64,000 bases of DNA. Origin: Streptomyces indicus. GTDB lineage: Bacteria; Actinomycetota; Actinomycetes; Streptomycetales; Streptomycetaceae. The position numbers and the translations under genes were made by a program. The stretch's first letter is position 1. Every line of letters begins with the position of its first letter. Location: the NCBI RefSeq assembly GCF_900100315.1, contig NZ_FNFF01000012.1, positions 165,201 to 229,200 of the forward strand. Reading direction: 5' to 3'. Of the stretch, positions 53,667 to 60,484 are shown piece by piece. The notes below the pieces were generated by a model that was not told the DNA's origin, searched no databases, and saw nothing but the letters and a program-made list of their open reading frames with translations.

Positions 53667-56600
53667 CGGGCGGCCATCCTGTGCTGGAGGGCCGCAGTTC
53701 GTACGAGCCGGATCGTGGTCTCCTCGGCGCGCGGGCCGACGCCCAGGGCCCGGACGTGGTGCTGGTGCAGGAGCGACCGGGCGACGCCGAGGGGATCACG
53801 CTGACCGGTCAAGGCGTTCCGGTAGGTGTCCACGGCGACGGCGCGGGCCCGCCATGCTTCGGCGACCGCAGGGCCGCCGGGGAGGGCCGCGAGCGCGGAG
53901 GCGCCGTTCGGCGCGGCGAGTTCGAGCACCTGGGTACGCAGGGTCCGGTTCAGTCGCCCCGTGCTCTGGGGGAGGTTGCGCACCAACCACTCCTCGGCCG
54001 CCGCGTTGTTCGGCGCCAGGGGCGTGACGAGGTGCAGGGCGCTGGCCGCGGCGAGGGCCTGCGGGGCGAAGGCGTCGGTGCGCTCGGTGAGCTGGATCTG
54101 TGCGAGGGCGGCGGTGGAGTCTGCGGCGAACACCTGGTGAGCTGCGTCCATGGCTGCCTCGCTGCCGAAGCGCCCGGTCTGTGGCTGGTAGGGAGCCAGG
54201 ACGAGCCCGGCCGCCAGACCGGTCCCGTGCAGGCTGTCCGCCCAGGTACGGACGTGTTGTGCGGCGGCCCCGTAGGCGTCCGGCGGCAGGTGCAGCGTGA
54301 GGTCGAGGTGCTGGTCGGCGTCCGGGCGGGCCATCTCCCGGTGCCGGGTGAACCACCAGAGGGGCGGGGTGTCGCCGAACGCGGCGAGGAGGCTGGGCAG
54401 GTGGCGGCTCAGGATCTCGTCGTAGCGGCGCGGGTGGGCGTGGAGCTGCGCGAGCAGGACGTCACCGGCGCCCGGAAGGTGCCGCCCGGGGACCGGTGAC
54501 GTGGCGGGGCGCGGCCGGGGCACATCGGCGGTCTCCGGCTGCAACCGGCCCAGGGAGAGCCAGATCTCGTGTGCCCGGCCGATCCAGCCGTGGGCGTCTG
54601 CGTCCGGGACCTCGCGCAGCTCCAGACGCCGGGCGTTGTCGAGGTGGGCGCGCAGGGCCCGGCGGTGGACCGGGTGGGACAGGTCGAGGGGAAGGCGCTG
54701 GTCGTACTCGATGATCGCGACCTGCATGGGGACCCGTAGCCGGTCCCGCCAGGCGGTGAAGGCGTCCTCCCACTCCTCGGTCGAGGCTTTGCGGCCGGGC
54801 AGGTCGTCGGCCATCAGCAGCCATCGGGCCTGCGTGAGGATGGTGCGGCGGTAGCGCACCCGGGGGAGGAACGGGAGCCGGGCGCCGGCGCCGAAGTCGA
54901 ACGGCTTGTAGGCGGCGTACCGCCCGTTGGCCACTTCGGCGAGGAACCGGGCCAGTGGTGGGGTCTGTGTCCCGCCTTCCAGGGCGTGCAGGACCCGCAC
55001 GTCGATGCGCCGGCCGGTGGAGAGCTGCACGAGGTGGAAGCTGCGCGGGTCCGCGGTGACGGCGATGTCGGCGAGCGGGATCGTCGCCTCGTCCGTCTCC
55101 TGGTGGCCGGACAGCTCGATGACGTGCGGCAGCAGCCGCGGCGTACGGGTGACGTTCTCGTTGCGATGGCGGCGCGGCGGGAACACGAGCTGCGCCGTGA
55201 GGGCGTCCGGCGCCCCGTGGTACGTGGCGGCGAGCGCGTCCTGATGCTCGGGCGGCAGGACGTGGGCGAACCGGCCGGCCATGCTGCTGCCGGGGCGGGG
55301 GACCGCGGTGAGGAGGACATCGAAGGTGCCGCTGGACAGTGCCCGGGTGCTGGGTGAGTGGACTTCGAAGGCGGCCTCCACCCGGGGTACGAACAGCCGC
55401 TCGTCCGTTCCGGCGGCCTTCTCCAAGGCGTCGACCATGTCGTCCGTCAGTCGCAGTTCATCGCGGCCGTCCAGGAGGACTTGCTGCATCAGCGCGAGCA
55501 GCAGTTCGTCGCGGTCGGTGCGCACCTTCAGGGCGGCGCCGCGTTCGGAGCCGACGTATCCGGCGGGCAGGCCCAGACCGCTGTCGGCGACCAGGTCCAT
55601 CACCGGCACCAGGGCCCCGACGCCGTACCGGGCCCGGAAGCGGCGGTGGTAGTCGCGCCAGTGCTGGTAGCCGTAGGGCTGCGGGGTGGTCCGGTAGAGG
55701 GCCGACACGGCTGCCTGCACTTCCGCGATCACGGTCTGCGGGAGCTGGGTCTCGCAGTCGAGGGCGGTGTCAATGAGCAGCGGTGTCGGGGTGACGGTGG
55801 TGAGGTCGCGCATCCGCGCGGCGACGGCGCTCACGCTGGTGTCGGAAAGCGTCGGCTGGTGAGCGGACACGTCGTCGCGCAGCGCGTACAGCGCGTGGAC
55901 CAGGTCCCGCACCTCGGGGACGTTCTCCGCCTGGTGCGCCTCCAGCTCCCGGCACAGGTGCTGGAAGGCGTCCACGGTGGTCATGGGCGCCCAGAGGCTG
56001 GTGATGAGGAACTGCTGCTCGACCAGGCTGGTGAGAAGGGCGTCGATCTTCTCCGGTGTGGCCTGCGGGAAGCGGTCGCGCAGGTGGCTGTGGAGCTCGC
56101 CGTAGAGGATGGGGGTGCGGGCCGCGTCCATGGCGGCGGCCACCGGCCGGGCGTTGCGGACGGATATCTCGACCGGGGCCAGCAGGACGGCGTGGCCGTC
56201 GGAGGGCGGACCCGGTGCCACGAGCCGGTCACCGCGTGCGCGGGCGGCGTTGTTGGCGACGAGCGGTAACCGCTTCAGCAACGCGGGGGTGCGCTGGAGC
56301 CGGAGAACCATGTCGGTGACCCATTCGGCGTCCGGCCGGATCATCGCGCGGTGCTTGTCCCGCCACCGCGCGCTCGCCCGGGGCCCGACCGACACCGGGG
56401 CGGTGCCGGCGAACAGCCCGAGCGGGGTCGGCCGGTGCTGCCACCGCAGGAGGTAGGAGACCGTCGACAGCGCGGTGCGGCGGACGTGACGGGGCTCGGT
56501 CTGCCGACCCCGGACGACGGCCTCGATGGCGTCGGACAGGACGGGGGTGGCCAGCTCCAGCGCGCTGCGGAAGTCCTCGCGCTGCCAGATGCGGTTCAGC

Positions 56601-56728
56601 CATCCGCGGGTGACGGCCACGTTGTCCAGGTCGAGGGTACGGGGGATGTCTGCCGGCCCGGGGCTGGTGGTGGCGCGCAGCATCGCAACGCCTTGCCACT
56701 GGTATCCGGCGGCTGCTCGGGAAGCCAT
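53663..56728 (-). CDS. lanB: LanB lantibiotic dehydratase (full length)
   Basis: A 1021-aa class I dehydratase. It activates Ser/Thr by tRNA-dependent glutamylation (N-terminal about 740 residues, e.g. LSTVSYLLRWQHRPTPLGLFAG) and eliminates glutamate in the C-terminal domain (LPGAGDVLLAQLHAHPRRYD, then LWWFTRHREM). The length is normal for the family. The ATG at 56728 follows GGAAGGG. It is separated from the precursor gene by a strong palindrome, so it is expressed at a lower level. Confidence 0.9.
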   Translation of the reverse strand: MASRAAAGYQWQGVAMLRATTSPGPADIPRTLDLDNVAVTRGWLNRIWQREDFRSALELATPVLSDAIEAVVRGRQTEPRHVRRTALSTVSYLLRWQHRPTPLGLFAGTAPVSVGPRASARWRDKHRAMIRPDAEWVTDMVLRLQRTPALLKRLPLVANNAARARGDRLVAPGPPSDGHAVLLAPVEISVRNARPVAAAMDAARTPILYGELHSHLRDRFPQATPEKIDALLTSLVEQQFLITSLWAPMTTVDAFQHLCRELEAHQAENVPEVRDLVHALYALRDDVSAHQPTLSDTSVSAVAARMRDLTTVTPTPLLIDTALDCETQLPQTVIAEVQAAVSALYRTTPQPYGYQHWRDYHRRFRARYGVGALVPVMDLVADSGLGLPAGYVGSERGAALKVRTDRDELLLALMQQVLLDGRDELRLTDDMVDALEKAAGTDERLFVPRVEAAFEVHSPSTRALSSGTFDVLLTAVPRPGSSMAGRFAHVLPPEHQDALAATYHGAPDALTAQLVFPPRRHRNENVTRTPRLLPHVIELSGHQETDEATIPLADIAVTADPRSFHLVQLSTGRRIDVRVLHALEGGTQTPPLARFLAEVANGRYAAYKPFDFGAGARLPFLPRVRYRRTILTQARWLLMADDLPGRKASTEEWEDAFTAWRDRLRVPMQVAIIEYDQRLPLDLSHPVHRRALRAHLDNARRLELREVPDADAHGWIGRAHEIWLSLGRLQPETADVPRPRPATSPVPGRHLPGAGDVLLAQLHAHPRRYDEILSRHLPSLLAAFGDTPPLWWFTRHREMARPDADQHLDLTLHLPPDAYGAAAQHVRTWADSLHGTGLAAGLVLAPYQPQTGRFGSEAAMDAAHQVFAADSTAALAQIQLTERTDAFAPQALAAASALHLVTPLAPNNAAAEEWLVRNLPQSTGRLNRTLRTQVLELAAPNGASALAALPGGPAVAEAWRARAVAVDTYRNALTGQRDPLGVARSLLHQHHVRALGVGPRAEETTIRLVRTAALQHRMAAR

Positions 56729-56768
56729 GAGGCCCTTCCATGAGGCGGCGCGGGGAGGGGGAGAGGGG

Positions 56769-56806
56769 CCTGTGGGCCGGGCGAAGCGCTTCGCCCGGCC
56801 CACAGG
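56769..56806. terminator. 38-bp perfect palindrome between lanA and lanB
   Basis: 19-bp arms meeting without a spacer (folded, a GAAGCGCTTC tip). It lies 18 bp after the precursor stop and 41 bp before the lanB start. It is best read as an attenuator that keeps precursor mRNA high relative to the enzymes, as known in lantibiotic operons. Confidence 0.75.
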
Positions 56807-56823
56807 TCAGGGGTCGACCTGGA

Positions 56824-57027
56824 TCAGGCCGGGTCCTCCGTGAAGGAACCGCAGGCGGAGGCACCGGTCGCGCAGGTGGTGCCGCAGCCGTCGCCCGTGG
56901 AGCACATGAGGTGGCCGTACGAGTGCTCGGCGATGACGACCTTCACGTCCAGGGGCGCGAAGTCGTCGTCCAGGTCCGCCGACGGCGCGGGCGCGACCGG
57001 GGGCGGGGCGAGAGTGGCGCTCGTCAT
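56824..57027 (-). CDS. lanA: FxLD-type lanthipeptide precursor
   Basis: A 67-aa precursor. The acidic/hydrophobic leader contains DDDFAPLDVKVV (20-31), the FxLD-like motif (here F-x-x-L-D). The C-terminal core has Cys at 42, 48, 52 and 59 and Ser/Thr at 43, 44, 50, 51, 54, 57, 61 and 63, enough for up to four rings. Asp46-Gly47 in STGDGC is an ideal site for isoaspartate or aspartimide formation by the neighbouring methyltransferase. Leader cleavage position is not clear; no GG is seen. Confidence 0.88.
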   Translation of the reverse strand: MTSATLAPPPVAPAPSADLDDDFAPLDVKVVIAEHSYGHLMCSTGDGCGTTCATGASACGSFTEDPA

Positions 57028-57078
57028 GATGTGCCCTTCTTCTTGTTGGGGTGGTGCGGGATTACCTGGCTCCCGGTG

Positions 57079-58317
57079 TTACGCCGAGGGCCAGGAGAGC
57101 GAGACCCGGCTGTGCACCTTGTCGATGACCCGGTCGGCCGGGATCTGGTCATCGGGGGTGCCAGCCGGATAGACCCGGATGACCGGGCTGGGGCCGCCGC
57201 GCCGGTTGGCCTCCCAGTCGCGGAGCACGTCGGCGATCTTGTCGGCGAACTGCTCCGCGTGCGGGCCGAGGGCGTGCACGCCGTACTCCAGGTGCTTGTT
57301 GTCCTCGGTGCGGCGGGTGACGAGGTAGGCGAAGGTGTCGTCCTCGACGGCCGCGAGGGCGAACCGCTTGTTCACGGGGGCGACCAGCCCCGAGTCCGAG
57401 TTCTCATCGACGGCCATCGTGCAGAAGCCCGGCAGGGAGATCGCCATCGCCATCTGAAGGGTGTCGATGAGTTCCTGGATGCGAACAGTGACGCCGGTCC
57501 ACAGTTCGTGGCGCGGAAACGTGACGGCGTTGTCGAGCCGGTGCGGGTCGGCCGGCAGGCCGTCATCGAACTTGAGCCCGATCTCCGGGGTGCCGTTGAC
57601 CAGGAGGAGTTCTTCCCGGTGGGCGGTCGAGCCCTGCATCGGGACGAAGCCGCAGATCCGCGCCGACTCGCTTTCCAGGTAGGGACCGTGCTCGCCCGTG
57701 ACCTGGATGAAGGCGACCGACCGGGTCAGGCCGCGCATCCGCAGCGGGACGACGAGCCGGCCGCCCTGCTTGAGCTGCGCGGTCCACGCCGGGGAGACGT
57801 CCCAGGCCCCGGCGGTCACCATCACGACGTCGACCTCACCGAGGTCCGGGATGGGCTCGGCGGCGTCGGCGGTGACGACGTGCACTCGGCCGTAGCCGTG
57901 CTCGTTCAGGAGCTGGCGCGCGAGATCGGTGACGACGGGGTCGATGTCCACGGTGACGACTTCACCGTCCTCGCCGACGAGTTCGGCGAGGTAGGCCGCG
58001 TTCAGCCCGCCCGAGCCGATCTCCAGGACCCGCATCCCGGGCTTCACCTGGGCCTGCTCCAGCATCATGGCCTGGATCTGCGGGGCGGAGACGGAACTGA
58101 GCTGCACGCCGTGCTCGTCCGTCTTGGTGATCACGGCGGCGTACGTGTCGTACGCCTTGTCCAGCGGCGTGTCGGCGGGGGTGAACTCGTGCCGGGGCAC
58201 CTTGCGCATCACCTCTTCGATCTCCGGGGAGGAGATGTTGCCGTCCGCGCAGAGCTCGTCCACCACCTTGTTCCGCAGGCGGGTCGCCTCGTCGGGCTCG
58301 ACGGTCGTGTTCGTCAT
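57079..58317 (-). CDS. Lanthipeptide-associated isoaspartyl-type methyltransferase (FxLD system)
   Basis: A 412-aa protein. The N-terminal half is a PCMT-like SAM methyltransferase (SSVSAPQIQAMMLE at 74-87; SAM loop VLEIGSGGLN at 97-106). The C-terminal 190 residues are the extra domain typical of lanthipeptide-associated members, versus about 210 aa for repair PIMT. Such enzymes methylate a core Asp, giving aspartimide or isoaspartate. It is upstream of lanA on the same strand. The ATG at 58317 has AAGGAAG. Confidence 0.88.
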   Translation of the reverse strand: MTNTTVEPDEATRLRNKVVDELCADGNISSPEIEEVMRKVPRHEFTPADTPLDKAYDTYAAVITKTDEHGVQLSSVSAPQIQAMMLEQAQVKPGMRVLEIGSGGLNAAYLAELVGEDGEVVTVDIDPVVTDLARQLLNEHGYGRVHVVTADAAEPIPDLGEVDVVMVTAGAWDVSPAWTAQLKQGGRLVVPLRMRGLTRSVAFIQVTGEHGPYLESESARICGFVPMQGSTAHREELLLVNGTPEIGLKFDDGLPADPHRLDNAVTFPRHELWTGVTVRIQELIDTLQMAMAISLPGFCTMAVDENSDSGLVAPVNKRFALAAVEDDTFAYLVTRRTEDNKHLEYGVHALGPHAEQFADKIADVLRDWEANRRGGPSPVIRVYPAGTPDDQIPADRVIDKVHSRVSLSWPSA

Positions 58318-58472
58318 GGACTTCCTTCGGTCGTTCGTGTTCGGGGGCGGGTGGGCCGGCACGCGTGCCGGGGGCCGGGAGGCTATCGGCGAAAGCTCTC
58401 CGTTCTCGTCGGACCGCCGAAAGTTGGCGGGTTCGTGCTGGACGGCGCGCGAAGGTCCGGCGCCGGTGGTGA

Positions 58473-58517
58473 GCCGCCCGGCGGTCCTGTCTGTACCACT
58501 CAGGACAGCCGGGCGGC
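58473..58517 (-). terminator. Terminator of the upstream two-gene operon
   Basis: Arms GCCGCCCGGC + GTCCTG (58473-58482, 58484-58489) pair with CAGGAC + GCCGGGCGGC (58501-58506, 58508-58517); one mismatch and an 11-base loop. It begins 4 bp after the 58521 gene's stop. A second palindrome, CCGGCACGCGTGCCGG, is at 58356-58371, before the methyltransferase gene. Confidence 0.8.
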
Positions 58518-58520
58518 CGT

Positions 58521-59168
58521 CTAGGCGGCGGGCACAAGATCGTCCAGGTTGACGACCTTGTACTCCCGCAGTTCCCGTACGAGCTGGGAGGCCAGGAACA
58601 TGCCGATCTGGGGATGGCGGTAAGGGATGGGGGAGTCCATGTCCGAGAGTGCCTGTAGGCCGCTCGCGCTCCACTGGTACGCGTGGCCGATCACGCCGTA
58701 CAGCGGGAAACGGGTGGCGAGAAGCGCTACGTGGCCCCTTGCCCTGAGCCGTGGGCACCGGCCTGCCGCCATCCGGGCGTGCTCCAGACAGACCGGCGGC
58801 TGCGCGGTCTTCACTGGACCGTCGTAGCCCTCTTCACCCGCCGTTTCCAGGAAGAGGATGCCGTCGGTGCGCTTCAACTGGACGGTGCATACCTGGCACC
58901 GCAGCAGCGCCATCGTCACGCGTTGACGGTGCGGGTGAACCATCCGCCAGCGCGGTGTCCCGCAGGGCTGCCCGAAGGTGTCGAGCGACATGGAGTAGCG
59001 GGCCCAGAGCACGCCCTTGAGGTCCCGGTCCGGCGGCGCCTCATCCACGTATCGGAGACGTGGTCGGCCGTCCGGCCCGCGGCCCATGCGCAGATTGAGG
59101 AATGAGTCGGCCTCTTCGCCCTCCCGGGCGGTGATGTAGGGCACGACGATCTGGGGAGCGGTGGTCAC
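58521..59168 (-). CDS. Conserved protein with Cys pair, unknown function
   Basis: A 215-aa protein. LLRCQVCTVQLKRTDGILF contains C-x2-C and a later Cys/His (PPVCLEHARMAAGRCPRL) completes a probable zinc site. The start GTG at 59168 overlaps the preceding stop (GTGA). Not assignable; it precedes the lanthipeptide genes and may be a regulator or tailoring partner. Confidence 0.6.
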   Translation of the reverse strand: MTTAPQIVVPYITAREGEEADSFLNLRMGRGPDGRPRLRYVDEAPPDRDLKGVLWARYSMSLDTFGQPCGTPRWRMVHPHRQRVTMALLRCQVCTVQLKRTDGILFLETAGEEGYDGPVKTAQPPVCLEHARMAAGRCPRLRARGHVALLATRFPLYGVIGHAYQWSASGLQALSDMDSPIPYRHPQIGMFLASQLVRELREYKVVNLDDLVPAA

Positions 59169-59299
59169 GCGGTGCTCCCGGCGGCGAGCGCGACCGGCCG
59201 GTGCGGAGCGACGATCTGGCCGTCCGGCAACAGCTCGCCGGTGTCGTCGACTATGCCGATCAGTCTTCCGGGTGTCTTTGATGTCCAACTCGCTTCCAT
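59165..59299 (-). CDS. 44-aa protein coupled to the 58521 gene
   Basis: A small frame, MEASWTSKTPGRLIGIVDDT then ELLPDGQIVAPHRP. GAAAGG lies 9 bases before the ATG. It overlaps the next gene by GTGA, which is good evidence of translation. No family recognised. Position suggests a small regulator or a co-factor of the downstream protein. Confidence 0.5.
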   Translation of the reverse strand: MEASWTSKTPGRLIGIVDDTGELLPDGQIVAPHRPVALAAGSTA

Positions 59300-59365
59300 G
59301 GGAGGGCCTTTCGGTGCTACATGGACGGGTTCTGTTCGCCTGTCCATGTCGTCCTGGGGTGTGGT

Positions 59366-60484
59366 GTGTCGTTCGCTGTGCAGAGACTGCGGTTGTCCGC
59401 GGACGGTCCGGTCTCGTACACCGTGGTGGGGGCCGACGGCTTGCCCGTCGATGCGGTGGAGGAGTTCCTCGGGTACCTGGCGGCGAGGGGTGCGTCGCCG
59501 AACACGGTGCAGGGCTACGCGTACGACCTGCGGGACTTCTTCGTCTGGCTGGAGCAGACGGGCCTCGACTTCCGGCGCGTGCGCCTGGAGGTGTTGGCCC
59601 AGTTCTTCGACTGGCTGCGTCGTCCGAAGCCGGCCCGTGCACCGGGGGTGTTCGTGCTGCCCGGTGTCGGCCAGGCGCTGGAGAACACCACGTTGCAGCG
59701 GAAGCGGGCCGCGCTCGCGTCGTTCTACCGGTTCCACGCCCGGCGGGACGAGGACGTGCCCGCGCTGCTGGGAAACTTGCTGGGCAGGCAGCCGACCGGC
59801 TCCTACACGCCGATGCTGGCGCACACCCAGCGGGGCGGTGAGGTCGAGTACAGCCCGATCCGCATCCCCGCCCACCGCAAGCCGCCCCGGACGCTGACCG
59901 AGAACGAGGTCCAGCGGCTGATGAGCGCCTGCAACCGGCGCCGGGACCGGTTCCTTATCGCTCTCCTCGACGACTCGGGGCTGCGGATCAGCGAGGCCCT
60001 GGGCCTGCGGCATGCCGACCTGAACCTCCGCAAGGGAGAGGTGCACGTCGTTCCGCGCGAGAACAACGCCAACCGGGCCCGCGTCAAGGGCATGAAGGGC
60101 CGGATCATCCCGGTGAGGCCGGAGCTGTTCGATCGCTACGCCGCCTACATGGAGAGCGAGTACGGCGCGCTGGACTGCGACTTCGTGTTCGCCAACCTCT
60201 TCCGCGCGCCGATCGGCTCCCCGATGACCCGGGCGAACGTCAACGAACTGGTGGAACGCCTGCAGAAGCGGACCGGCATCACGCACTTCTCGCCGCACGC
60301 CTGCCGGCACACCTACGCCACCCGGCTGTTGCGGGCCGAGGTGCCGATCGAGGTCGTGGCCGAACTCCTCGGTCATGCCAGCCCGCAGACCACGGCCGAG
60401 ATCTACAGTCACCTCGATGTCGAGGATCATCGCCGGGTGCTCCTCTCGGCCGGGATCATCAGGGACGGGGCATCGGCCCGGTGA
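59366..60484 (+). CDS. tnpA: Tyrosine recombinase, TnpA-like
   Basis: A 372-aa recombinase. A SAM-like domain (about 30-130) is followed by the catalytic domain with box I SGLRISEALGLRH, box II HFSPHACRHTYATRLL and Tyr in TTAEIYSHLDVEDH. All catalytic residues are present. An ATG at 59321 would add 15 residues but sits inside an inverted repeat. The GTG at 59366 (VSFAVQRLRLS) is preferred, without a strong Shine-Dalgarno. Its stop overlaps tnpB by ATGA-like 4 bp. Confidence 0.82.
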   Translation: MSFAVQRLRLSADGPVSYTVVGADGLPVDAVEEFLGYLAARGASPNTVQGYAYDLRDFFVWLEQTGLDFRRVRLEVLAQFFDWLRRPKPARAPGVFVLPGVGQALENTTLQRKRAALASFYRFHARRDEDVPALLGNLLGRQPTGSYTPMLAHTQRGGEVEYSPIRIPAHRKPPRTLTENEVQRLMSACNRRRDRFLIALLDDSGLRISEALGLRHADLNLRKGEVHVVPRENNANRARVKGMKGRIIPVRPELFDRYAAYMESEYGALDCDFVFANLFRAPIGSPMTRANVNELVERLQKRTGITHFSPHACRHTYATRLLRAEVPIEVVAELLGHASPQTTAEIYSHLDVEDHRRVLLSAGIIRDGASAR

